Made by a program: the position numbers and the translations under genes. The notes beneath the pieces were generated by a model. The model was not told the DNA's origin. It did not search any database and worked only from the letters and a program-made list of their open reading frames with translations. A stretch of 64,000 bases of DNA from Liquidambar formosana (taxonomy: Eukaryota > Streptophyta > Magnoliopsida > Saxifragales > Altingiaceae), in the NCBI GenBank assembly GCA_039720395.1, contig JBBPBK010000102.1, positions 62,001 through 126,000 on the forward strand. The letters run 5' to 3'. Shown piece by piece: positions 53,275-63,370 of the stretch. Positions within the stretch are counted from its first letter, which is position 1; every line of letters begins with the position of its first letter.

Positions 53275-53547
53275 CTCCCTCCGTTCCTAATTGACTGTTC
53301 TCTTTTAAAAAATACGTTTTTTTTTTTTTTTCTTTAAAGAAAACTCTATTAAATACGTTCACATCAATACATATATATTTGACATTCCAATTTTGCCATC
53401 AAGTGTACAAAACATTGAAGAAGAGATAATGCATTTTTGAGGGTATTTTAAAAAATGAAATAAAAAGAATTATTGACTATTGGAATGTGAATAATTTTGA
53501 AATATTCCAATAAAAAATGTGACCAAGAATTTAAAAACGCATGAAGT
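53275..53547. mobile_element. Stowaway-like MITE, decayed right end
   Basis: The left end CTCCCTCCGTTCCTAATTGA is preceded by TA. The right end (AAACGCATGAAGTATT) is a worn inverse. The interior resembles the MITE shared by the two arms (ACATCAATACATATATATTT; GTGTACAAAACATTGAAGAA). Confidence 0.6.
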
Positions 53548-53590
53548 ATTTGATAAGGTTCTTCTCACTATGTACAAGAAATTTTTGGTC

Positions 53591-54193
53591 AACTTTCCAA
53601 GTTCTCCATAAATGAATTTTGATTATGGTTTTATTTTATGTTATTGTGCCTATTGAATTTTGATTGTATTTATAATCCATTTATGGAGAATAAATAGAGA
53701 CCTTCCTTTATTTATTAATTTTATTTTCCTTTTCTGAGAGCTAGCAATTAAACTTCTTTAAGAAGGATGGACTTTCTCCATAGCTGGTGGCACTTTCCAA
53801 GTTCTCCAGAAATGAATTTTGATTGTGGTTTTATTTTATTTTTTTGTGTCTATTGAATTTTGATTGTATTTATAATCCATTTATGGAAAATAAATGGAGA
53901 CCTTCCTTTATTTATTAATTTTATTTTCCTTTTCTGAAAGGGAGCAATTAAACTTCTTTAAGAAGGATGGACCTTTTCTATAGCTGGTGGCACTTTCCAA
54001 GTTCTCCATAAATGAATTTTGATTGTGGTTTTATTTTATTTTTTTTGTGGCTATTGAATTTTGATTGTATTTATAATCCATTTATGGAGAATAAATAGAG
54101 ACCTTCCTTTATTTATTAATTTTATTTTCCTTTTCTGAAAGGGAGCAATTAAACTTCTTTAAGAAGGATTGACTTTTTCTATAGCTGGTGGCT
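53591..54193 (-). repeat. three tandem copies (~200 bp) of the SPH far-upstream module
   Basis: Copies start near 53591, 53791 and 53991. Each has TTTCCAAGTTCTCCATAAAT, TTGTATTTATAATCCATTTA, AAATAGAGACCTTCCTTTAT, CAATTAAACTTCTTTAAGAA and CATAGCTGGTGG. The same words in single copy lie upstream of SPH1 and SPH2. Copies are nearly identical, so the triplication is recent compared with the gene duplications. Confidence 0.85.
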
Positions 54194-54396
54194 ATTTATC
54201 ACTCCAATTAATGCAGCCTCTATGAAATAGATGCCTTCTTTGTTTGTTTTTCTCTCTTTGACCTTTCTAGGGCCGTCGAACAATTACACATATTTAAATC
54301 GGTTGGACTTTTGTTATAACTTCTGGCTGATTACAACTAATGGTGAATTTCGATTCAAGACTAGTACGTACCTTTTCTACTGTTTAAGGATATTTA

Positions 54397-54633
54397 GGGC
54401 CTGATTGGCAAACCTAAAATCTTACTAGTTAGGAATTAGTTTGATTAGTTTTGTTTTTATATTGTTTGGTAAGTCTTTTTTTCTGCTAAACAGTTTAGCT
54501 TTATTCTGAAAATAAGGCATAAATACAGTTTTTTTCAAACCAATTGTGAGTTAGTTAAGTTTATTTAAAAACTAAGTAACAGTTACGAACTGGATCTAAT
54601 CTGATTCAGTTTTTGAAGTTCCCAAACAGGCCC
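54397..54633. mobile_element. MITE with GGGCCTGNTTGG ends
   Basis: GGGCCTGATTGGCAAAC at the left and GTTCCCAAACAGGCCC at the right are inverted, a terminus usual for PIF/Harbinger or hAT MITEs. Flanks TTA/TTG suggest a 3-bp TSD. Confidence 0.65.
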
Positions 54634-56262
54634 TTGTGTAAATTTGTTGGCTTTGAATCGGATAAAGACTATTCAATTCAACATTTTCATTCCTAGGGAG
54701 AGTTATCATGTTAAAAAATATATATATATAAAATAAAATAAAAAAATTTGTGTTATAATTAATTTTGAGAGTCAAATATTATATCTTTAGTATCACTATT
54801 ACTCCAAAAATGTGGACTCTAGTGGTGATTGGTGCGCCAACATTCCTCCTTTACTATCATAATTAAGTTGATATATTGGTCTCTTTCTTTATTCACTACA
54901 AATCAATTTTTTACGGTACGCACGGCGCGTTTGAAAGTACAATCTTAGCCTAGTTAGTCATAAACTGTGATCATTATAATTATGTAAATATTTGGAAAAA
55001 TAGGTTTCCTAGAAGACACGCTTTAGAATGTAATTCAAGAAGATTTTAGGAATGTTGTCATGCTACGATGTAAAGGTTCTTCTATTTATTGTTAATATTA
55101 TATTAATTTTTTCAAAAAAAAAATTAAGGGAAACAATGTTGATTCAATTCCACCTCACAAAAGAAAAAAAAATTAAGAAAGAAAATAAATTTAAATTAAA
55201 TCATTAGAAAGTCCTAATGCCACGCGGATATCGATCACCTCATGATTCTTTGGTAATGATAAGGTATCAACTAATTCATTCCATATACTGAAAAATTTAC
55301 TACTAAAATATAGTGATGAAATGAAATGTTGAAAAAGGTTTACATATTGTGATTGAATTAGGATGTGCCATATGTTCTTTCCTACTCCATATTATTTTTG
55401 TACTAGGCAAGTAGGCAATTAGACAATATTTTGATAGTAGGCTTGGTAATCTGATCTGGTAATTTGAAGATTGAAGGAAACTTATGATTCGTTAATCCGT
55501 TAATTAACAACCTTAATTTGATAATCCGTACGTTTGTTGACAAATAAAATATGAAAATATATATAATCCAGTCCAATAATAATCCATTCCAATAAAGTGA
55601 ATAATATACTAGATTATACAGTTTACTTATTCTTAGTTTGCTATAGATCTAAGGTTCATATAAACACTATATAATAAAAGTGTTGAAATTTATTTCGCAA
55701 ATTGAAAATAAAAAGTAAAATATTATTTCACATAGTTATAGAAGTTAAAATTTATTCTCTTTTTCTCCTAAAATTCATCCTCACTTTTGTTATGGGTTTT
55801 GTAATATTATCGAAATAGATGGATTTGATTATCGGATCCGACAATTGTTTAAGTCAAATTAATGTTAGACCCTGTACGTCTTTTCCCAAATGGGCACAGC
55901 TATTGATGTATAATTATTATACTATAATATCATGCATTTAAAAGACATACAGAGAAGCATTTGTTGATGTGGCTAGGCTGTTACTATTGTGCCACAACAT
56001 TAATTTGAAGGAAAAAAAAAAAAAAAAAAGGAAGTTAATGATGTATATATGGCAATGCTCAAAAGAAAATGCATGATTATGATCAATTCAGAACTTAATT
56101 GGGTTCTAATTTTTCATTAAAATTAACCTGCAAAGTGTATTATCCTTACAAGTACTTTCAATCTGTGACAAATTTATTATTCGAATCACTAATCATCCGT
56201 CCACCATGGATAGTCTTTTTTCTTTTTCTTTTTTATTTTGGCTAATATAATACTATTATAGT
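54634..56262. other. intergenic between SPH7 and SPH8, no gene recognised
   Basis: The part 55200-55445 still carries SPH-associated words (GGTATCAACTAATTCAT; ATTGTGATTGAATTAGGATG; GACAATATTTTGA) shared with 16.43-16.55 and 29.3 kb. The rest is AT-rich with A tracts (55110, 56010). No coding motif. Confidence 0.5.
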
Positions 56263-56676
56263 CTACCATGGATACTCATTAACCCATGTAGAGTTATCCC
56301 TGCTAAAATAAAACCCATCCTCCCTCGCCGACCAGAAGCAGTATGACTTGTACAGACACCTCTTTTCATCTCTTGTTGCCTTGAATGCCTCGATGTACCT
56401 GCTCTTTTGCCCCCACACGTTGAAGCAGAAGTAAAGCCTTGTTCTAAAGAAGTCGATTTTGGTAGAGAAAAAATAAACACCACCTGGGAATAGAGTGCGC
56501 ATGCCAAGGTCCTCAGTTTTGGACTTGCAACGGACGCTTAACGGCACCGTATCATTTCGGATGTCATTGCTGATACTGATATGGTATCTCGTCCCTAGCA
56601 TCGCCATTGCTTGTGGGCTAATGAGGAATAAGGCCACAACAAGCACAAGCAGGAAGCAGCTGAAAGGATTCATCAT
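56263..56676 (-). CDS. SPH8: S-protein homolog, EYPW group, secreted
   Basis: This 137-residue single-exon protein has the signal peptide MMNPFSCFLLVLVVALFLIS ending near QAMA. The core is YHISISNDIRNDTVPLSVRC, KSKTEDLGMRTLFPGG, VYFFSTKIDFFRTRLYFCF, NVWGQKSRYIEAFKATRDEK, RCLYKSYCFWSAREDGFYF and the end NSTWVNEYPW. It has an N-glycosylation site (NDT) that SPH5 lacks and shares NST near the end. The second Met could be the true start and changes nothing. A TATA-like CTATAAGTATA lies ~70 bp upstream (56740-56755). Intact; sister of SPH5. Confidence 0.9.
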   Translation of the reverse strand: MMNPFSCFLLVLVVALFLISPQAMAMLGTRYHISISNDIRNDTVPLSVRCKSKTEDLGMRTLFPGGVYFFSTKIDFFRTRLYFCFNVWGQKSRYIEAFKATRDEKRCLYKSYCFWSAREDGFYFSRDNSTWVNEYPW

Positions 56677-56879
56677 GCTTGTGGGAAAAATGGCAAGGGT
56701 GGTCTGTTTGTTTTGTAGCTTTATGAGTCAAGTAATTTGGAGGATATACTTATAGAAGACTCACTACATGAAAAATGTCTTGCATTGTTGGCTGCCAAGT
56801 ACCATATATGGTAATGAATTTTATTTTATTTTATTTTTTTGTTGGGTAATTCCATGGTAATGAATTAGCCAATAATGTA

Positions 56880-57190
56880 AAGACCAGAGTAATGTTGTGT
56901 AGACAAAAAAGGTTGTTACAGACAGGCAAAGAATAAATTTTTTGAAAGAAATGCTCATGAAAACCTTTTAAAGAAAAAATTTAGACTGAAAGACTGAAAG
57001 GTAAATGCAATATCTCAATAAAAATAGCAGTTTTTCTAGGTTTTGCATGACCACGATCCATCTTTGTAATCCATTGAATATTTCAGTTTATCCACAGGTT
57101 ATTTTGTTTTAAACCAGGAATGCACCATCAACCTTGATCAGACGGCTAGGGATAGCTTAAAAGATTAAGGTCTCTTCCAAAAATTTCCGG
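56880..57190 (+). repeat. partial segment X-like flank upstream of SPH8
   Basis: Shares with 40.66-40.94 kb and the left part of segment X: AGAGTAATGTTGTG, CAATATCTCARTAAAAATRG, TTTCAGTTTATC and CGGCTAGGGAT. It is more diverged than the two full X copies, as expected for the older SPH5/SPH8 split. Confidence 0.6.
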
Positions 57191-58245
57191 GTGATTTAAA
57201 TTATTCAATTTAAACCTACTCAGTCCTAGATAACGATTCAATTAAGTTTCAACAGTTGGCATGCACACATAATTCAAAGCATGTATCAATAAAGCAAAAG
57301 CAAATTGAACTTGGTTAACCAATTTGACTAAATACATCAAATATATAATTCCATCAAAATCGGTAATGAAATTTGCAAACCCGTGGATTGGTGGGTCGTT
57401 TTGCATGTACAACTCACATATGCATGGGTATAACCAATGCATGCATAGTGTTGATGTTAATAATATTAATTAGCACATGCTTATTATACCGAACTATTTA
57501 TATTTTAGTATATATAAATATTGGAAACTGCTAGTTACAGCACCTAATTAACCTGGCATGAGTTGGTTGACAAAAATACCTTTCAAGTTATTTACAAGAG
57601 ATCCATTGCCACATACATCATGTGTTGTCGATATAGTACTAAATTATGGTGCCACGTATAGCATTACCCATGAATAAATAAATATATATCCACACATCGA
57701 GACGTGCGTGCGATGGGGGGTTTTACCTCATTACCCACCAATGCATGGGGTATAATCCCTCAATATGCACATGTTGATATATGCAACTTACATTAATAGG
57801 TCTTTATAGGATACGTTCACATATTTTTCTTACTAGCTCTTTCATATAGCACTTATTTGGCAACTTTATTTGATTTCCAAAAAACTCTTATAAAAAACCA
57901 TGTCTGCATGGCTCTTAATTAAAAAAAAAAAAAAAAAAAAAAAAAGCACCTCATATGTATATAATTGTAATAGGAAAATATTAAATGTTCATTTACCTGT
58001 CCTAGTCGTTTTGTTATCACCATTAGTATTTATTAATTGCTAATGTCATACTCCCTCACTCATACATACTCTTCATGCAATTCCCCATTTCTTCCCACTC
58101 GGTCCATGTAAATTTAATTATAAACTTTTTGGTTGGTAATTTAATTACTACTTCAATACACTTATTCCTCCTTTTCATTTAGAAAACAATTCTCTCCTTG
58201 TTTTTTTAATCAAAGTTATAATTTTCTTAAACTAATATTCTAATA
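57191..58245. other. intergenic, no gene recognised
   Basis: AT-rich. A poly-A tract stands at 57919-57945. Small ORFs carry no motif. Confidence 0.5.
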
Positions 58246-58250
58246 CTACC

Positions 58251-59739
58251 TGTTAACACCCCATTTTGTGCCTCTCAAATATTTCAAGTCCACCCTGTTA
58301 AGCCCAATGATGAAGGGTGACCCAACTTGAAATAACTGACAAGTAATCCTTGAAAAGCTAAAGTGATCACAGTCGCAGCCTAGCCCAAAGAGTTGAGCAG
58401 CCCAGCCCATTACTTTCCACGTACGCAGCGTCCAAATATGCATACGTAGTACCATAATATGCGTACGCACTTTCCATTTGTGCGTATGCAGGTTATTTTG
58501 CCAAAATTCAAATCTTCCCCCCATTTCCCTCTATTACCTTATATAGAGTGAACCTGCTTTGAATCCATCCTGTGATGGCTAGAGGAGCTAGAAACCCTAA
58601 TCTACCTACCCCCAAACCCTAATACATTGCCTATAAAAGAATTGCTTTCTCATTAATGAGGGGATCCTTTTGCCACCACTACTTTGAAACCTACACAAAC
58701 CCTAGAACCATTAATTCAAATCCAGAGGGGGCGGCTGCAATTGCGGAGGCTTAAAGAGGAGAACTTGTCTGCATATTCATTGGGATTCACCCAAACCTGA
58801 GGGTAACATATTCTTTTGATTCATTTGCTCAGGTTTCGAAATAATCATTAATTGTTCTCTTAAGTATATTTTCAAGTGTGCATAATTACATTGAATGCCA
58901 TGATTTTAGATTTACTTAGGTGTTCTCAATTAAATGCTTCATGACTGTATTTATGCTTTGTATTATGTATTAGGTGTATTCATCCATTAAACATTTCATG
59001 ATTGGATTTATGCTTTGTGTCACATGAGAATATGTTTAAATGTCGTTCGAATGTGTTCGTATATTAATTGGCATGATGTTAAGTGCGTGAATCTATGATT
59101 AAATTTAGGATGGAATAATGGCATGATAGGGCATTTCTGTGTAGATCAGGACTCTGCACGTTGCATTTTTTACAGCACTGCATGAGTAGCATAGGAGATT
59201 TAAATACATTCTGCATGTTTTCTCGAACCTACCACTATTTATGCGTACGTGCAAATTAAAGGTGCGTACGCACCTTATGTTTATGCGTACGCACATTTAA
59301 GATGTTGTACTAACCCATTTTTGCAGGCAGTGGTGAATCCCCTCTCCATATCCTCTTTTATTAGCTACTGTTTATTCTGTTAGTTAATATTGATCTATTA
59401 TTTTATATTTTGTTCACATGATCTCATCCTGTGTGCCATGATGGCTTGATATAATTGTCGCATGAATAGGGTTGAACTCAATTAATATTTCTCATTAATT
59501 AAAGCCAACAAAATACGTGTAGAGGCCGGATTCAACCGGGCGTTGTCGGGTGCCTAACACCTTCCCGACGACGTACCTTAACTCCGAACCCTAATTCTTT
59601 GCGTAATGACGAGTGGGCCTCTTGCTAGGGGTTAATCGGTTCCCGGAGCCAAACCAGGTGGCGACTCCCTCTCCGCCCTAATCATCCGTGGTTAGTGGCG
59701 TACTCCCAAGCCGACGTGGTTTAGGACGCGGTGCTCACA
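58251..59739 (+). mobile_element. solo LTR B1, 1489 bp
   Basis: Begins TGTTAACACCCCATTTTGTG and ends GCGGTGCTCACA. A perfect 5-bp TSD, CTACC, stands at 58246-58250 and 59740-59744. A TATA box (GCCTATAAAAG) lies near 58630. The 3' part has GGTGCCTAACACCTTCCC and GGTGGCGACTCCCTC as in B2 and B3. There is no internal region. Confidence 0.9.
58420..59300. repeat. TGCGTACGCA palindromes in LTR B1
   Basis: Perfect copies at 58460-58469, 59263-59272 and 59284-59293. Variants occur near 58422, 58439, 58481 and 59242. As in B2 they fall in one cluster before and one after the TATA region. Confidence 0.85.
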
Positions 59740-59767
59740 CTACCCCTCTTTCCTTTTTTATATATAT

Positions 59768-60240
59768 ACTGATGGATGTTTAGTGGTTACCCTGGCTTGT
59801 ATGTATTGGTGACCTTATCCGTGATGATAGTGGTGTTCGATTATGCAAATATTTTGGAAAGCTAGGCAACTCTACCTTAGAAGTTAAGCTTTGGGCCATT
59901 CATCTTGATGGTCTTGAGGAGGCTTGGAAGGAAACTGTCCCAAGGATTGTGGTGGAGACTGCATCTGAACTTGCTATCAAGCACATCCATGAAGACAATG
60001 AAAGCCATTGTCTGGCGACAGTTATACCAGACTATAAGAGTCTTATCCAACGTGATTGAGAGTGCTCCATCACCCATACCCTTTGGGAAGGAAATTCTTG
60101 TGCTGACTTCCTTGCTGAAAGAAGAGAAGTTGGCGCAGAATGAAAGCTAGGTTGGTTCTTCTCAGTTAACCACCCATGCAGCTCACCCCTTTGTTGCTGG
60201 CAAATATGTCCTCTGTCACTTTTGTCAAGCCCTAGTGTGG
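59768..60240 (+). pseudogene. LINE RNase H fragment
   Basis: After one frameshift near 59805 the frame reads GDLIRDDSGVRLCKYFGKLG, LEVKLWAIHLDGLEEAWKE, RIVVETASELAIKHIHED, then a TGA at 60056-60058, then THTLWEGNSCADFLAERREV. These are the RNase H (RVT_3) words of plant LINEs. AAATAAAAATAAAAATAAAA at 60256-60277 may be the element tail. Nothing upstream of the RNase H domain remains; solo LTR B1 lies immediately to the left. Confidence 0.7.
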
Positions 60241-60523
60241 CCAAATCCTTTGTACCAAATAAAAATAAAAATAAAAAGAATACGAATTCAGTACATGTGG
60301 GCTCCTAGAAGGCTAGAATTAGCCGTTTTGGGATTAAATATTTGGGCTATAATAAGAAGGCCAGCCCAATGACCACAGTATTAAACCCAACTTAATGATC
60401 CAATAGCTATATAAATAAAATGATGCTAACACATAAACAGTCTAAAAACATAAGCGACGTGCATGCCATGTAATGGTCAGTTGGTATGGGTCTGTGTTAC
60501 ATGTATACTTCAAAATATGTAAA
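60241..60523. other. short intergenic stretch, nothing recognised
   Basis: Apart from the A-rich tail of the LINE fragment there is no repeat or coding signal. Confidence 0.4.
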
Positions 60524-60528
60524 ATATC

Positions 60529-61953
60529 TGTAAACGCCACGTCCTAAACCACGCGGTTTAGGAGTACGCCACTAACCAGGAGGGCTAGCGCGGAAAGGAG
60601 TCGCCACCCAATATTGGGAACGAGTGAACCCTAGCAGGGTTTAGCTCGTCATAACCAAAGATTCGGGTTCAGAGCTAGGGTACGCCGCTGGGAAGGTATT
60701 AGGCACCCAGCTGCGCCTGCTCGAAACCGGCCCCTACACATAACTATTGGCTTTAATTAATTAAGTATTCAATTAAATTCCACCCTAAATCATGCAATAA
60801 TAATGGCACACACAATGACCAAAATAATGAATAAATAAATAAATAAAATAGACTAAAAAATATATCAGAAAGTATAGATCAGAATACACAAAGACCAACC
60901 AAATACTAATCAACTAGGAACAAAACTAGATAAAGTAACAAATATGTCTGCCGGAAAGAAGGTGCGTATGCAACTATGTTACTGCGCGCGCACAAAATAT
61001 AGTGCGTACGCAATATAATCATTGCGTACGCACTAGTTGGTGATTTATGTCAGATTTTGTAGCATCACTTATAGACCATGAAAGGGTATACACGTGACCT
61101 TCCACAGATTTATGCCTAGAATCATTTTCATGCTAACATAAAAGAAACCTACATACTAGTAAATTACCACATAATGAAACCCTAATGTCTCTCGCATAGA
61201 GAATCCACTACATGATGCTTATGCAGAAATATGCATGGAACCCTAGGTTCTCTCATAAGGAGAGTCCACTACATGATGATATTCATGCTATCATATAAAA
61301 CATTAACTAAGTATGCATGGTAAACATGGCATTCATTGTAAAAACATTACTCTATTAAATATAAATCATGTTAAACAAATAAATCATAAAGTCAAGTTAT
61401 TGGTGTTACCCTCAGGGTTATGCACTTAATTCCCTTTAGAATGCTTCCTTACGAACATCCGGAATCGTAGCCATCTCTTTCGCTTCTTCTCTCTTTTTTT
61501 CTAGGGTTTTCTTTCTCTCCTACCCAAAAAGTCCCCTTCCAAAATCCCCTTACTCCAAAAAGTCCTCAGCCCCCAAAAGTCCCAAGTCCCCATTTTTAGG
61601 TTTATAGTAGGATATATATAGGCATCAAGAAGTAAAATAAGGGTTTCTCCCCGTTTTCGTTGAAATCTCTGGTTCCAGGCATACCATAATATGTTTTCCT
61701 AAAAAGAGGTTAATTAGAGGGCAAGAAATATCGAGTTAGAAAACATTTATTGTGTACGTAGCTACCTATCATGTGTACACACCAAAGATGCTGCATACGT
61801 GGTATCCACTTCCTAAAACTTAGGTCATCTGCCAGTTGCAATCCCATTGGTCCATTGGAAAGTATTCCGAAGCTTATTAAAGTGCATTGACTACCCTCAT
61901 CATAGGAATCACAGGACTTAAGATGACAATCGGTACAAAATGGGGTATCTACA
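60529..61953 (-). mobile_element. solo LTR B3, 1425 bp, minus orientation
   Basis: On the plus strand it reads TGTAAACGCCACGTCC ... AAATGGGGTATCTACA. A perfect 5-bp TSD, ATATC, stands at 60524-60528 and 61954-61958. The block GGAGTCGCCACC and GGAAGGTATTAGGCACC is the inverse of the B1/B2 3' part, so it is the same family in the other orientation. No internal region. Confidence 0.9.
60960..61805. repeat. TGCGTACGCA palindromes in LTR B3
   Basis: Perfect copies at 61003-61012 and 61023-61032, with variants near 60963 (TGCGTATGCA), 60983 (TGCGCGCGCA), 61752, 61771 and 61793. There are fewer than in B2. Confidence 0.8.
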
Positions 61954-62157
61954 ATATCGGTGTCTGGTACATGTGACATGGGTATGAGTACTTCTGTCAG
62001 ATATTTCAAAATAGTGAAAAATCTTTGAAAAGTAAACTAATCCAACACCTAGACACATACCTTCACCGGACACCCATACCTGAGTTTATATAACATAGGT
62101 ATGGGTGATGTACGCGTGCATGTGTGATCGAAAGTATAATGTTAGTTATATTTTCAT

Positions 62158-63085
62158 ATAGCTTTTTTCGAGACCTTTAGATCTAGTTGGATCAAACAGC
62201 TTTAAGAGCTATGTAAAAATTTAAGTTCAAAAATTGTGTCCCCAATCTAATTAGGATTAAATACTTAAATGAGTATCAATTAATTTTCAAATTTATTTTC
62301 TTTCTTATGGGAGTGAAAGAATGGCAGTTAACCCAAGCGATGGATCAATAATTCTTAAGACTTATGCTTAAAAACCGAAAGGAGGATTCGACTTTCCACT
62401 TCCTCAATCTTAGGATCAATCATTAACCAAGTTTATTTTAAACTTGAACCGATGTAGAATAACATTAGCCTTACCCTCTGCGAAGGATTGGCCGGGCTGA
62501 ACCTGGATATCCTATTTAGTGAAAAGGAAAAAAGGGAAAAGGACAATTTGTCCAATAGTTGGCAAATTGTGTATGCACGACAGCTACCATACTAGGGTTA
62601 TTAAAGTTAATATTTGAGGGCACCCCAAAACACAATGATTTGTTAAGCAACCAATATCATATGCTCATTGTTCACTTAAATCCGTCTAATTAAAATCCAA
62701 AAAAACTGAATTCACACCCTTGTGCATTCTGAATGCTGCTAAACACATCACAAAATCATTTGGTTTGCCATGCAGCCATTTTCACCCAACTAGGTTTATC
62801 CCAAATTAGAGACAATCCTTTCTCTTTGGATCACTAATTACCAAGGCATCTCTACTTGCCAGCCTGATTTACATGCCAAACCTGCCACATATATTTAGGT
62901 TGCTTTTCAATAAGTATCATCCATCTATTGGTGTGTTAGAAGAGCTTGGATGGATTAACTGCTGTAGTGCACTTTTTATGGCACCCTATTGTAGCCATTG
63001 GATATGTGACACGTGGCCTGCTAGAGGAAACCAAAAATGGGGCAGTCATTGAGAAACTTAATTTTCTTGTGTTGAGACCCAGTGC
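62158..63085 (-). repeat. dispersed repeat, right copy (inverted copy at 6.10-6.92 kb)
   Basis: Reverse-complement partner of 6096-6915 (see there). About 100 bases near 62950-63045 (CACTTTTTATGGCACCC; ACGTGGCCTGCTAGAGG) are absent from the left copy. The left copy has a small tandem duplication that this copy lacks. Confidence 0.65.
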
Positions 63086-63370
63086 TGGCGGAGTCAGGAT
63101 TTGACCTTAAAGAAGGTGACCTTTAGTTTAATATTAAAATTTTATTTTAATATTATAAATTAAAGAAATTAATTAATTATAACCTTACACAAATTTTGTT
63201 TTTCTTTAACCAATAGCATCATCAAAGAAAATTTTTCAAAATATGAATCAACACAAGAAGCAAAAATCTTCATTGATAATATTTCTATTCTAGAAATCAA
63301 AACCTTGACAATTTTTACCAATTTTTCTTTATTTTGAAATCTTGAATGATAGTCTCATTATTAATACTGT
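63086..63370. other. intergenic, nothing recognised
   Basis: AT-rich DNA with no repeat partner seen in the window. Confidence 0.4.

Noticed and set aside
59105..59296. ORF over the LTR B1 palindromes encoding CVRINIRCVRTFNLHVRIN-like repeats
   Set aside because: The Arg/Val/Ile repeats are simply the TGCGTACGCA words translated; the same effect gives ORFs at 42744-42968 and 43509-43721.
58246..60240. LTR B1 as an insertion into the neighbouring LINE RNase H fragment
   Set aside because: The left flank of the TSD has no LINE sequence, so the LTR abuts the fragment and does not split it, as far as can be read.
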